A model generated the notes under the pieces. That model did no database searches and was not told the DNA's origin. It was given only the letters and a program-made list of their open reading frames with translations. From Azospirillum sp. B510 (GTDB lineage Bacteria > Pseudomonadota > Alphaproteobacteria > Azospirillales > Azospirillaceae), in assembly GCF_000010725.1 (NCBI RefSeq), contig NC_013854.1:2695001-2759000 (forward strand): DNA of 64,000 bases, given 5' to 3'. A program made the position numbers and the translations under genes. This document shows positions 17,319 through 25,877 of this stretch, in pieces. Each line of letters starts with the position of its first letter. Position 1 is the first letter of the stretch.

Positions 17319-17978
17319 TCAGGCCCGCGCCAGAATCTCCTCCGCCAGCGCCTGCATCTCGGCAGCCGCCTGGGTTTTGCGCGCGGCCTCCGTCACCGAC
17401 AGCCCGGTCATCAGCGTGCCGGCATAGGCGGTGCGGTTGCCGACCTGCGCCGCCGCCAGCTCGACCGCTGGCGGGGCGACCAGCTCATGCACCTTCGCCA
17501 CCAGCTCGTCGGCGATGCGGGCGCGCGGCGGCACGCGGTTCAACACCAGCAACAAACGGCGCTTCTCCTGCGCCGCCAAATCGATGGTGGGGTGGACCGC
17601 CCACAAATCCATCGGGCTCGGCTGCACCGGCGCCACCACCAAGGAGGCGGCGCGGACGGCGATGCGCGCCTCGGTCTGGGCATGGGGGGGGCTGTCCACC
17701 ACGACGATGTCATGGCCGCGCGCCAGCCTCTCCACCTCCGCCTGGGTGCGCCAGCCGGTGATCTGCACATGGGTGAAGCCGGGCCGGCCATTGGTCGCCT
17801 CCGCCCGCACGGCATGCCAGCGGGTCAGGCTGCCCTGCGGGTCGATGTCGACGGTGGCGACGCGGTGGCCGAGCTGCGCCCAGGCGATGGCGAGATGGGC
17901 GGCCAGCGTGGTCTTGCCGGCGCCGCCCTTCTGCTGCGCCACGGTGAAGACCTTGCCCGTCATGCCCGCACCCATCAT
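17319..17978 (-). CDS. ParA/MinD-family ATPase, orphan
   Basis: This 219-residue protein has the deviant Walker A motif QQKGGAGKTT typical of ParA/MinD/Soj ATPases, a switch I VDIDPQGS, and a Walker B-like region VVVDSPPH. These ATPases dimerise on ATP, bind DNA or membrane, and position cargo. No parB, parS or cargo gene is adjacent, so its cargo is unknown; short forms like this one are often called cobyrinate-synthase-like or ParA family. The frame opens at 17978, but the Met at 17963 (MTGKVFTVAQQKGG) begins right at the first beta strand and is an equally good start. It diverges from the sua5-type gene across a 99-base region containing a repeated palindrome. Confidence 0.9.
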   Translation of the reverse strand: MMGAGMTGKVFTVAQQKGGAGKTTLAAHLAIAWAQLGHRVATVDIDPQGSLTRWHAVRAEATNGRPGFTHVQITGWRTQAEVERLARGHDIVVVDSPPHAQTEARIAVRAASLVVAPVQPSPMDLWAVHPTIDLAAQEKRRLLLVLNRVPPRARIADELVAKVHELVAPPAVELAAAQVGNRTAYAGTLMTGLSVTEAARKTQAAAEMQALAEEILARA

Positions 17979-18023
17979 GTTGTGTTCGGTGATTGCGCAC
18001 TCCCCTCATAACCTTCGGCATGG

Positions 18024-18057
18024 CACCGGTGCAACCGCGCGAATTGACACCGGTGCA
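18024..18057. repeat. Two copies of a CACCGGTGCA palindromic repeat, 24-bp spacing
   Basis: CACCGGTGCA occurs at 18024-18033 and again at 18048-18057, exactly 24 bases apart. Each holds the palindrome CACCGGTG. They lie in the short divergent region between the ParA-like ATPase and the Sua5-type gene. Two equally spaced palindromes are what an operator for a dimeric repressor, or a small centromere-like site, would look like. The function is inferred from position only. Confidence 0.45.
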
Positions 18058-18077
18058 GCACGGGCTAGAAAGACGCC

Positions 18078-19073
18078 GTGACCGACCATCCCGCCCCCGC
18101 CCCCGGTGAAAAGCGCCCGGCGCTGATCCCGACCACCGCCGCCGGCCTCAAGCGCGCGGGCGAGCTGCTGCGCGCCGGCCGTCTGGTCGCCTTCCCGACC
18201 GAGACGGTCTATGGGCTGGGCGCCGACGCCACCGACGACCGCGCCGTCGCCGCCATCTTCGCCGCCAAGGGCAGGCCTCAGTTCAACCCGCTGATCGCCC
18301 ATCTGCCCGATCTGGCCTCCGCCCAGTCCTGGGGTCTGTTCGACGAGCGGGCGCTCGACCTCGCCGCCCAGTTCTGGCCCGGCCCGCTGACCATGGTGGT
18401 GCCGCGCCCGGCCAACTCCGCCCTGTCGCTGCTGGTCAGCGCCGGGCTGGACAGCATCGCCATCCGCGTGCCCGGCCACCCGGTCGCCCAGGCCATCCTG
18501 CGCGCCGCCGGCAAGCCGATCGCCGCCCCCAGCGCCAACCGCTCCGGCGCCGTCAGCCCGACCACGCCGCACCATGTGCTGGAAAGCCTGGGCGAGCGGG
18601 TCGACGCCATCGTCACCGGCGGCAAATGCATGGTCGGGCTGGAATCCACCGTCATCGACCTGACCGGTCCGGAGGCGGTGCTGCTGCGGCCCGGCGCCGT
18701 GCTGCCCGACGAGATGGAGCGGCTGATCGGCCCGGTCCGCCTGTCGGCCGGCGACCCGACCGCGCCCAAATCGCCCGGCCAGTTGGAAAGCCATTACGCC
18801 CCCGACGCCGCGGTGCGCCTGAACGCCTCCTCGGCGGCGGAGGACGAGGCGTTCCTGACCTTCGGTCCCGACCGATTCGTCTTCGGCGGCGCCACCCGGC
18901 TGAATCTGAGCCTGGAGGGTGACCTGAACGAGGCGGCGGCCAACCTGTTCTCCCACCTGCGCAGCCTGGACCAGAGCGGCGCCAAGCGCATCGCCGTGAT
19001 GCCGATCCCGGAGCTGGGCTTGGGGCTGGCGATCAACGACCGGCTGCGCCGGGCGGCGGCGCCGCGGGGATGA
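18078..19073 (+). CDS. L-threonylcarbamoyladenylate synthase, Sua5 type
   Basis: This enzyme makes threonylcarbamoyl-AMP from threonine, bicarbonate and ATP for the universal t6A37 modification of ANN-decoding tRNAs. The 331-residue protein has the YrdC domain with GRLVAFPTETVYGLGADA (about 35-52), KGRPQFNPL and SANRSGAVSPTT. A linker (SPGQLESHYAP) leads to the extra C-terminal Sua5 domain, so it is the long Sua5 form rather than short TsaC. The start is a GTG at 18078 with AGAAAG upstream. It diverges from the ParA-like gene. Its last 41 bases overlap the end of the convergent LysR gene. Confidence 0.95.
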   Translation: MTDHPAPAPGEKRPALIPTTAAGLKRAGELLRAGRLVAFPTETVYGLGADATDDRAVAAIFAAKGRPQFNPLIAHLPDLASAQSWGLFDERALDLAAQFWPGPLTMVVPRPANSALSLLVSAGLDSIAIRVPGHPVAQAILRAAGKPIAAPSANRSGAVSPTTPHHVLESLGERVDAIVTGGKCMVGLESTVIDLTGPEAVLLRPGAVLPDEMERLIGPVRLSAGDPTAPKSPGQLESHYAPDAAVRLNASSAAEDEAFLTFGPDRFVFGGATRLNLSLEGDLNEAAANLFSHLRSLDQSGAKRIAVMPIPELGLGLAINDRLRRAAAPRG

Positions 19074-19995
19074 GGGCATCGCCGGCCTCCGCCCTGATCC
19101 AGCGGAGAAAGGCGCCCACCGCCGGCTTTTCCTCCGCCCCGCCCGGATAGACGAGGTGATAGGCGAGGCCGTTCGACAGACGTTGGTCGAACAGGACGAT
19201 AAGACGCCCCGCCGCAAGATCGTCGGCGGCAAAACAGTGCCGGACCAGCGCTATTCCCAATCCGGCCTTGGCAGCCTCCATCACGCCGTTGCCATCGGCG
19301 AAGACGGGCCCGCGATCCGCGCCCGCATCCGGCACGCCGGCGGCACGGAACCACAGCGCCCAGTCCCCGCGGTGCTCGTCATGCAGAAGCCGGTGCGCCG
19401 CTGGCCCCCCTGCCGGATCGGCCGCCAGATCCGCCGCCAGATCCGCCGGATGCCGAACCGGCGGTGCGGCGCGCAGATAGTCGGGGCTGCACACCGGAAC
19501 CAGCCCGTCGTCGATCAACCGCTCGGCACATAGGCCTTCGTAGGCACCCGGCCCGTGACGCACGGCGACGTCGACACGGTCCTGCGCGAAATCGACAAGC
19601 CGGTTGGTGACCCCGATCCGGACATCGATTCCGGGCGCGACCGCCTCGAAGCGCGGCAGGCGCGGAACCAGCCATTGCACGGCGAAGGCAGGGGTGCAGG
19701 ACAGCGTCAGTTCCGGCCTGCGGAGCCCAACCGTGAGTTCGGCGGTCGCGTCCCGGATCAGGCGGAAGGCGGTCCGTATGGCCGCATGATAGGCCGCCCC
19801 CTCGGCGGTCAAGGCGAGGCTGCGCGGCCCGCGCTCGAACAGCCGCAAGCCGAGCGCCGTTTCCAGCTCCTTGACCTGGAGGCTGACCGCGCCCGGCGTC
19901 ACGTTCAGCTCCCGCGCGGCAAGCGTCATGCTGAGGTGACGCGCGGTCGCTTCGAAGGCGCGCAGACCGGCAAGCGGGGGCAAGGAAGGCATCAT
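19033..19995 (-). CDS. LysR-family transcriptional regulator (GcvA-like)
   Basis: A 320-residue LTTR with an N-terminal winged helix-turn-helix (LRAFEATARHLSMTLAARELNVTPGAVSLQVKELE region, residues 10-45). It is followed by a type 2 periplasmic-binding effector domain that senses a small ligand. The helix-turn-helix text and FERGPRSLALTAEGAAY are typical of the GcvA-like group. The start is ATG ATG at 19995/19992. It is divergent from the EamA transporter gene with about 290 bases between them, the classic layout for an LTTR controlling its neighbour. It probably regulates that exporter and itself, though the ligand is unknown. The C-terminal coding end overlaps the Sua5-type gene tail to tail. 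Confidence 0.93.
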   Translation of the reverse strand: MMPSLPPLAGLRAFEATARHLSMTLAARELNVTPGAVSLQVKELETALGLRLFERGPRSLALTAEGAAYHAAIRTAFRLIRDATAELTVGLRRPELTLSCTPAFAVQWLVPRLPRFEAVAPGIDVRIGVTNRLVDFAQDRVDVAVRHGPGAYEGLCAERLIDDGLVPVCSPDYLRAAPPVRHPADLAADLAADPAGGPAAHRLLHDEHRGDWALWFRAAGVPDAGADRGPVFADGNGVMEAAKAGLGIALVRHCFAADDLAAGRLIVLFDQRLSNGLAYHLVYPGGAEEKPAVGAFLRWIRAEAGDALIPAAPPPGAAGR

Positions 19996-20289
19996 GATTT
20001 AGAAAATCTCACTCCTATCCGAAAAAAGACTCGTTTGCCCAACATCAAGACCGGACGCTAATTTTAGCTCAGCTCAATTGAACAGGAAAGGCCGGACCAT
20101 GGCGGGAGCGCTTGGACCAGGACCGACCATGGCACGGGCACCCCAAACATCCGTTTCGACGGCAATGGCAATTCCACCGCAAGAAACGGATCGCTGCCAG
20201 TCGACGCCGCCGTGCAGGATGCCGGAACCCGGCATGTCCAGCCCCGGACACACAGCCGAACACTCAAGCCATCGATGGAAGGCCGCCCG
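19996..20289. promoter_or_regulatory. Divergent LysR/EamA control region
   Basis: These 294 bases lie between the divergently transcribed LysR and EamA genes and should hold both promoters and LTTR binding sites. An AT-rich stretch (TTTTAGCTCAGCTCAATTGAA) lies close to the LysR start. A nine-base inverted repeat, ATCCGTTTC (20149-20157) and GAAACGGAT (20183-20191), lies about 100 bases before the EamA start. No protein-coding frame here is convincing. Confidence 0.45.
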
Positions 20290-21234
20290 ATGACCGCACC
20301 GAACCGCAAGCCGATGGACCTGACCGACTGGAGCCTGCTGGTCGCACTTTCCATTCTGTGGGGTGGGTCCTTCTTCTTCATCGGCATCGCCGTGCGGGAG
20401 TTGCCGCCGCTCACCGTCGTCGCCATGCGGGTCGCGCTGGCGGCCTTGGCGCTCGGCGGGCTGTTGCGGATCCTGGGATGGCGGATGCCACGCGACCGCC
20501 GGACATGGACCGCCTTCTTCGGCATGGGGGCTTTGAACAACCTCGTTCCCTTCTGCCTGATCGTCTGGGGACAGACCCAGATCGCCAGCGGCGTCGCCTC
20601 CGTCCTCAACGCCACCACGCCGCTGTTCGGTGTCGTGGTGGCGCATGTCCTGACCCGCGACGAGAAGATGACCGGCAACCGGATGGCCGGGGTTCTCGTC
20701 GGCTTTGCCGGCGTGGCGGCGATGATCGGCCCCTCCGCATTGAACGGGCTTGTCGGAGCCGGGCCGCAAAGCGGATTGCTGCCGCAACTGGCGGTGCTGT
20801 GCGCCGCTCTGTCCTATTCCTTCGCCGGCATCTTCGGCCGGCGATTCAAGAACATGGGGGTGTCGCCCCTGGTCACCGCGACGGGACAGGTCACCGCCTC
20901 CACCCTGATGCTGGTGCCGGTGGCCCTGCTGACCGATCGCCCCTGGACCCTGCCGATGCCCGGTGCGGCCACCTGGGGCGCCGTCATCGGCATCGCCCTG
21001 CTGTCCACCGCCCTGGCCTATGTCATCTTCTTCCGCGTCCTGGCTTCGGCCGGCGCGACCAACCTGATGCTGGTCACCTTCCTGATCCCGGTCAGCGCCA
21101 TCCTGCTGGGCAGCCTGTTCCTCGGCGAACGGCTGGCGGTCAGGCATGGGGTCGGGATGGCACTGATCGCCGGCGGGCTCGCCGCCATCGATGGAAGACT
21201 GCTCGCACGGCTGGGACAACGCAGATCCGCATAA
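20290..21234 (+). CDS. EamA/RhaT-family drug or metabolite transporter
   Basis: A 314-residue inner membrane protein with ten predicted helices arranged as two EamA repeats, the DMT superfamily plan. The first repeat starts with WSLLVALSILWGGSFFFIGIAV, and the second covers about residues 150-290 with YSFAGIFGRRFKNMG and a C-terminal LGSLFLGERL motif. Family members mostly export metabolites or amino acids. The ATG at 20290 was chosen because the membrane domain begins shortly after it and GGAAGG lies upstream. A longer open frame begins at 20212 but its extra 26 residues are non-homologous. Divergent from the LysR regulator, which probably controls it. Confidence 0.92.
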   Translation: MTAPNRKPMDLTDWSLLVALSILWGGSFFFIGIAVRELPPLTVVAMRVALAALALGGLLRILGWRMPRDRRTWTAFFGMGALNNLVPFCLIVWGQTQIASGVASVLNATTPLFGVVVAHVLTRDEKMTGNRMAGVLVGFAGVAAMIGPSALNGLVGAGPQSGLLPQLAVLCAALSYSFAGIFGRRFKNMGVSPLVTATGQVTASTLMLVPVALLTDRPWTLPMPGAATWGAVIGIALLSTALAYVIFFRVLASAGATNLMLVTFLIPVSAILLGSLFLGERLAVRHGVGMALIAGGLAAIDGRLLARLGQRRSA

Positions 21235-21317
21235 GCCGCCAAGGGATAGAAAATGATCGGCGAAGACGTTAGAAGGGACCGATTGCAAGCCCCTTAACCT
21301 GCTTCGGACGCCTTGCC

Positions 21318-22733
21318 ATGACCGTTGCCGCCGCCCTCGACCAGATCCGCGCCATCGTCGGCCCGTCCGGCATCCTCACCGACGCCGCCGACATGGCCCC
21401 CTACCTCGCGGAATGGCGCGGGCGCTTCAAGGGCAACAGCCCGGCGGTGGTCCGCCCGGCCAGCACCGAGGAAGTCGCGGCGGTCGTGAAGATCTGCGCC
21501 GGGGCCGGCATTCCCATCGTCCCCCAGGGCGGCAACACCAGCCTCGTCGGCGGCTCCATCCCCTATGAGGAGGGTCGCGAGATCGTGCTCAGCCTGTCGC
21601 GCCTGAACCGCATCCGCGACATCGACACGCTGAACTACACCATGACGGTCGAGGCCGGCGTGGTGCTGACCAGCATCCAGGAGGCCGCGGCCGACGCCGA
21701 CCGCCTGTTCCCGCTCAGCCTGGGCGCGGAGGGCACGGCGCAGATCGGCGGGCTGATCTCCACCAACGCCGGCGGCATCAACGTCCTGCGTTATGGCAAC
21801 ACCCGCGATCTGGTGCTGGGGCTGGAGGTGGTCCTGGCCGACGGCCGCGTCTGGGACGGCATGCGCCGGCTGCGCAAGAACAACACCGGCTACGACCTGA
21901 AGAACCTGTTCATCGGGGCGGAGGGCACGCTGGGCATCGTCACCGCCGCGGTGCTGAAGCTGTTCCCCCGCCCGCGCCAGTCGATCACCGCCTTCGTCGC
22001 CGTGCCGAGCCCCGCCGCCGCCATCGAGCTGCTGGCCCGCCTGCGCGCCGCCTCCGGCGACGCCGTGTCGGCCTTCGAGCTGATGTCGCGCCGCTGCCTG
22101 GATTTCGCGCTGAAACACGTCGCCGGCACCATCGACCCGCTGTCGGAGCCGTCGCCCTGGTATGTCCTGACCGAGCTGACCGCCGGCACCCGGTCCGACG
22201 CCTTCCAGGAGACGGTGGAGACGGCGCTTGGCGAGGCGTTCGAGGCGGAGCTCGCGACCGACGCCACGCTGGCCCAGTCCGACGCCCAGGCCAAGCAGCT
22301 TTGGTTCATCCGCGAAGCCATCGTCGAAGCGCAGAAGTTCGAGGGCGGCTCGATCAAGAACGACGTGTCGATCCCGGTGTCCCGCGTCGCCGAGTTCATC
22401 GAACTGGCGGAAGCGGCGGTGGCGCAGGCCTGCCCCGGCATTCGCCCGACCCCCTTCGGCCATGTCGGCGACGGCAACATCCACTTCAACCTCAGCCAGC
22501 CCGAGGGGACCGACACCAAGGCCTATCTCGACCGCTGGGACGAGATTTGCCATGTGGTGAACGAGGTGATCTTCAAGCTCGACGGCTCGATCTCCGCCGA
22601 GCATGGCGTCGGCCGCTTCAAGAAGGACGAGATGCCGGCCATCAAGGGCCCGGTCGAGTTCGACATGCTGCGCGCCATCAAGGCGACACTCGATCCCAAC
22701 GGCCTGCTGAACCCCGGCAAGATGCTGCCCTGA
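21318..22733 (+). CDS. FAD-linked oxidoreductase, D-2-hydroxyglutarate dehydrogenase-like
   Basis: This 471-residue flavoprotein belongs to the GlcD/D-lactate dehydrogenase family. The FAD-binding domain includes IPIVPQGGNTSLVGGS (about 69-84) and LSLGAEGTAQIGG through NAGGINVLRYGN. The C-terminal oxidase domain has FGHVGDGNIHFN with the metal-binding histidines and SISAEHGVGRFKK. These fit D-2-hydroxyglutarate dehydrogenases, which oxidise a by-product of SerA activity and pass electrons to the respiratory chain. Glycolate or D-lactate cannot be excluded as substrate. The start ATG is at 21318. It lies upstream of leuC on the same strand, but 177 bases and a likely promoter separate them. 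Confidence 0.93.
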   Translation: MTVAAALDQIRAIVGPSGILTDAADMAPYLAEWRGRFKGNSPAVVRPASTEEVAAVVKICAGAGIPIVPQGGNTSLVGGSIPYEEGREIVLSLSRLNRIRDIDTLNYTMTVEAGVVLTSIQEAAADADRLFPLSLGAEGTAQIGGLISTNAGGINVLRYGNTRDLVLGLEVVLADGRVWDGMRRLRKNNTGYDLKNLFIGAEGTLGIVTAAVLKLFPRPRQSITAFVAVPSPAAAIELLARLRAASGDAVSAFELMSRRCLDFALKHVAGTIDPLSEPSPWYVLTELTAGTRSDAFQETVETALGEAFEAELATDATLAQSDAQAKQLWFIREAIVEAQKFEGGSIKNDVSIPVSRVAEFIELAEAAVAQACPGIRPTPFGHVGDGNIHFNLSQPEGTDTKAYLDRWDEICHVVNEVIFKLDGSISAEHGVGRFKKDEMPAIKGPVEFDMLRAIKATLDPNGLLNPGKMLP

Positions 22734-22748
22734 GGACCTCTCACCGGT

Positions 22749-22774
22749 CGCCCCCATCGGCCGCCCCCATCGGC
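22749..22774. repeat. Short tandem duplication before leuC
   Basis: The 13-base unit CGCCCCCATCGGC occurs twice head to tail (22749-22761 and 22762-22774), just after the flavoprotein gene. It is probably slippage in a C-rich intergenic sequence, with no clear role. Confidence 0.6.
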
Positions 22775-22830
22775 CGCCAGTGTCATAATATTGCGGGGGA
22801 CAGGCTTGCGGCGAAAGACGTAGGCCGCGC

Positions 22831-22859
22831 TTGTCCCCGGCGCGACACAAGGCTATGGT
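22831..22859 (+). promoter_or_regulatory. Candidate housekeeping-sigma promoter for leuC
   Basis: TTGTCC (22831-22836) and TATGGT (22854-22859) are separated by exactly 17 bases and lie about 50 bases before the leuC start, a reasonable vegetative promoter. No leucine-rich leader peptide or attenuator was found between it and leuC. Confidence 0.4.
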
Positions 22860-22910
22860 GCGGCCTCCGTTTCTTCTGCGCCTGTCGTACCGCGAGAGAG
22901 AGTTTTTCCG

Positions 22911-24317
22911 ATGTCCAAGCCGCGCACTCTGTTCGACAAGATCTGGGACAGCCACGTCGTGCATCGCCAGGACGACGGCACCTGCATCCTCTACATCGAC
23001 CGCCATCTGGTCCATGAAGTGACCAGCCCGCAGGCGTTCGAAGGACTGCGCGTCGCCGGCCGCAAGGTGCGGCGTCCGGAAGCCACTCTCGCCGTTCCCG
23101 ACCACAACGTCCCCACCACCGACCGCTCCAAGGGCATCGTCGAGGAGGAGAGCCGGATCCAGGTCGAGACGCTGGACAAGAACGCCCGCGACTTCGGCGT
23201 CCGCTATTTCCCGATGGACGACGTCCGCCAGGGCATCGTCCATATCGTCGGTCCGGAACAGGGCTTCACCCTGCCGGGTGCGACCATCGTCTGCGGTGAC
23301 AGCCACACCGCCACCCATGGTGCCTTCGGCGCCCTGGCCTTCGGCATCGGCACGTCGGAGGTGGAGCATGTGCTGGCCACCCAGACCCTGCTGCAGAAGC
23401 CGGCCAAGAACATGCTGATCCGCGTGGACGGCAAGGTGAATCCGGGCGTCACCGCCAAGGACATCGTGCTGGCGATCATCGGCCGGATCGGCACCGCCGG
23501 CGGCACCGGCTACGTCATCGAATTCGCCGGCGAGGCCATCCGCGACCTGTCGATGGAAGGCCGCATGACCGTCTGCAACATGGCGATCGAAGGCGGCGCC
23601 CGCGCCGGCCTGATCGCCCCGGACGAGAAGACCTTCGCCTATGTCCAGGGCCGCGCCCTGGCGCCGAAGGCCGGTGCCTGGGAGCAGGCCGTCGAATATT
23701 GGAAGACGCTGCCGTCGGACGAGGGTGCGGTCTATGACGCCACCGTCGTGCTGAACGCCGCCGACATCGCCCCGCAGGTCACCTGGGGCACCAGCCCGGA
23801 AGACGTGCTGCCGATCACCGCGACGGTGCCGAACCCGGCCGAGATCGCCGATGCCGGCAAGCGCGCCGCCGTCGAGCGCTCGCTCGCCTACATGGGCCTG
23901 ACCCCCGGCCAGCCGCTGACCGAGGTGAAGGTGGACACCGTCTTCATCGGCTCCTGCACCAACGGCCGCATCGAAGACCTGCGCGCCGCCGCCGAGGTCG
24001 CCAAGGGCCGCAAGGTCGCCGCGGGTGTGCGCGCCCTCGTGGTTCCCGGCTCGGGCCTGGTCAAGGAGCAGGCCGAGGAGGAGGGTCTGGACAAGGTCTT
24101 CACCGAGGCCGGCTTCGAGTGGCGCGAGCCGGGCTGTTCGATGTGCCTGGCGATGAACGCCGACCGCCTGGCTCCCGGCGAGCGCAGCGCCTCGACCTCC
24201 AACCGCAACTTCGAGGGCCGCCAGGGCCGCGGCGGCCGCACCCACCTCGTCAGCCCGGCGATGGCGGTGGCGGCGGCGGTGACCGGCCATCTGGCCGACG
24301 TGCGCACGCTCGCCTGA
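22911..24317 (+). CDS. leuC: 3-isopropylmalate dehydratase large subunit
   Basis: LeuC with LeuD isomerises 2-isopropylmalate to 3-isopropylmalate in leucine synthesis, and also handles citramalate in the pyruvate route to isoleucine, which links it to cimA in this window. The 468-residue aconitase-fold protein has [24 protein letters not shown] near the start (split over residues 14-37). It has [20 protein letters not shown] and the three 4Fe-4S cysteines: one in [12 protein letters not shown] (about 347) and two in [11 protein letters not shown] (about 408 and 411). Start ATG at 22911. No leuD or leuB is next to it. A strong terminator follows immediately and an accessory region begins beyond. 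Confidence 0.98.
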   Translation: MSKPRTLFDKIWDSHVVHRQDDGTCILYIDRHLVHEVTSPQAFEGLRVAGRKVRRPEATLAVPDHNVPTTDRSKGIVEEESRIQVETLDKNARDFGVRYFPMDDVRQGIVHIVGPEQGFTLPGATIVCGDSHTATHGAFGALAFGIGTSEVEHVLATQTLLQKPAKNMLIRVDGKVNPGVTAKDIVLAIIGRIGTAGGTGYVIEFAGEAIRDLSMEGRMTVCNMAIEGGARAGLIAPDEKTFAYVQGRALAPKAGAWEQAVEYWKTLPSDEGAVYDATVVLNAADIAPQVTWGTSPEDVLPITATVPNPAEIADAGKRAAVERSLAYMGLTPGQPLTEVKVDTVFIGSCTNGRIEDLRAAAEVAKGRKVAAGVRALVVPGSGLVKEQAEEEGLDKVFTEAGFEWREPGCSMCLAMNADRLAPGERSASTSNRNFEGRQGRGGRTHLVSPAMAVAAAVTGHLADVRTLA

Positions 24318-24349
24318 AGACGGTAAGCGGTCCGGATTCCGGATACGGC

Positions 24350-24388
24350 AAAACGCCGGCTGCGATGATCCCGCAGCCGGCGTTTTTT
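24350..24388. terminator. Strong bidirectional Rho-independent terminator
   Basis: A perfect 12-base-pair stem, ACGCCGGCTGCG (24353-24364) and CGCAGCCGGCGT (24372-24383), loop ATGATCC, followed by a run of T to 24388. On the left side AAAA precedes the stem, giving a T-run on the minus strand. It should end both leuC (stop 33 bases before the stem) and the convergent lipase gene (stop 17 bases beyond it). Confidence 0.92.
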
Positions 24389-24404
24389 ATGTCTCCAACC
24401 CCGT

Positions 24405-25877
24405 TCAGGTCGGAACTGGCAACGCCTCTATGAGCAGCTGTTCATAGGTCCAGGGCATATGCTGCCACAGCAAGGAATAGGTGGTGTTCACATAGAGGCT
24501 CGATGATGTCGGAATGTTTATGTTCCAAGGCTGGGGAACGGTCCCGGTTGCGGGTGCATTTTCGGGTGCCGAACCCTGCTGGACGAGATACGCCGGGAAA
24601 GGAACCTGGGATTCGCCGTTCATCGGAAAAGTGTAGGTATCTGCCGGAGTCTGTGGGCTTGCAGCAGTGACCGGAGTTCCGTTCAGGATCACCGGCGTTC
24701 CGACATGCATATAATTCAGGTTGCTAGGAAGATTCAGATCACTCAGAAAGGATAGAACATAGTTAGTAACCTTCTGATAACCAACCGTATCACCCGCAAG
24801 TTCTGCGATCTGCTCGATAGAAGACCAATAGTTCAAGTCACTGGTGGTTTGCAAGGTTACGGGAACCTGCGGAACCGTGTCCAGGCTGTTCAGCACGGCA
24901 TAGAAACCAAGGCTCTGCTCACCGAAAAGCGCGCCTTGCTGCTGACAGAGAATATTGGTCGCGTAAGAGAAATAGTCGTTGCCCGGCTTGGGCTGGGCAA
25001 AGGCATAGCACTTGACGTTGATCGTGCAGTTGGAAAACGGCTGTGTCGCCAGCCAAGCAGCATACAGCGCCGCCATGCCCGCGCCCAGGCTATGCCCGGT
25101 GACGTAAATGTTGACCTGGGGAAGTCCGGTCACCGGATTTAAGGTCGCCGTATTATGCGCGGCATTGCTGTTTGCCACAACCTCTCCCAAAATTTTAGAG
25201 AGACGACCGTAAAGAGAATTGATGACCGGAATCGTCACTTCTTTCCAGAGTATTTTCTTAGTCTCGTATTCAACTACCTTTTCTTCCAGGGCATTATCCA
25301 AGCTCTCCAAAGACATTCGGAACCCGAGATGAACGAGCGCGTTCTGAGCCACCTGAATATTGGAGGCGTCGACATAGCTTCTTTTTGAACTGAAGTCATT
25401 TAGAAGCGACTGCACATCAGCCGGCAAATTGTTCCAAATATCCGCAGGAATAAGACTTTGCATCGACCCCGGCGGTATCTCTTGCGCGGTGATCGGCAGG
25501 GCGATGAAATCCTCAACCGCGTTAAGGCCAGTCATCGTCCCACGAAACGCTACACAATAGGTCGGGATCTCAGACTGATTCACCAGACCGGCAAACAATG
25601 CCTGATTGCCAAGTGAGGAATTGACAATCCAGTTACCCCAAGTACCGCTACCAGCCGCACACCAGTCCGACGGCCAGCGATCATAGAAAAGCGACGGCAG
25701 ATTCTGCTGGGTGGCCGAATCGAAAGGCGCGCCGCTGGCTGGCAATGTGGGGTCAAGCAGAGCCACCGCGCCTGATGGAACATTAAGGGGAACAAAACTA
25801 TCAACGGCAGCTGCAATCTGCATGATTTCCAGAGCTTCAGCAGCATCATAGGCAGCGCCGAACGGCGGAAGAGCCAT
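24405..25877 (-). CDS. Class 3 lipase-like alpha/beta hydrolase
   Basis: This 490-residue protein has the lipase (class 3) signature IYVTGHSLGAGMAALYAAWL, with the nucleophile serine near residue 263 in GHSLG. An upstream CVAFRGTMTGLNAVEDF block resembles the oxyanion strand FRGT of this family. An aspartate follows in NSLDTVPQVP and a histidine in the MHVGTPV region, completing a likely triad. There is no signal peptide or membrane segment, so secretion would need another system. Base composition and codon use are clearly more AT-rich than the neighbours, and the gene lies next to AT-rich DNA, so recent acquisition is likely. The start ATG has GGGAG upstream. The substrate is unknown; an effector-type phospholipase is possible but no effector partner is seen. 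Confidence 0.85.
   Translation of the reverse strand: MALPPFGAAYDAAEALEIMQIAAAVDSFVPLNVPSGAVALLDPTLPASGAPFDSATQQNLPSLFYDRWPSDWCAAGSGTWGNWIVNSSLGNQALFAGLVNQSEIPTYCVAFRGTMTGLNAVEDFIALPITAQEIPPGSMQSLIPADIWNNLPADVQSLLNDFSSKRSYVDASNIQVAQNALVHLGFRMSLESLDNALEEKVVEYETKKILWKEVTIPVINSLYGRLSKILGEVVANSNAAHNTATLNPVTGLPQVNIYVTGHSLGAGMAALYAAWLATQPFSNCTINVKCYAFAQPKPGNDYFSYATNILCQQQGALFGEQSLGFYAVLNSLDTVPQVPVTLQTTSDLNYWSSIEQIAELAGDTVGYQKVTNYVLSFLSDLNLPSNLNYMHVGTPVILNGTPVTAASPQTPADTYTFPMNGESQVPFPAYLVQQGSAPENAPATGTVPQPWNINIPTSSSLYVNTTYSLLWQHMPWTYEQLLIEALPVPT

Noticed and set aside
22734..22910. Leucine-rich leader peptide or attenuator before leuC
   Set aside because: No short frame with leucine runs and no attenuator stem pair was visible, only a tandem repeat and a plausible promoter.
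21294..24290. A 998-codon open frame on the minus strand opposite the flavoprotein and leuC genes
   Set aside because: It is antisense to two well-supported genes. Its product is low-complexity His/Arg/Gly-rich text with no domain, the usual shadow of high-GC coding DNA.
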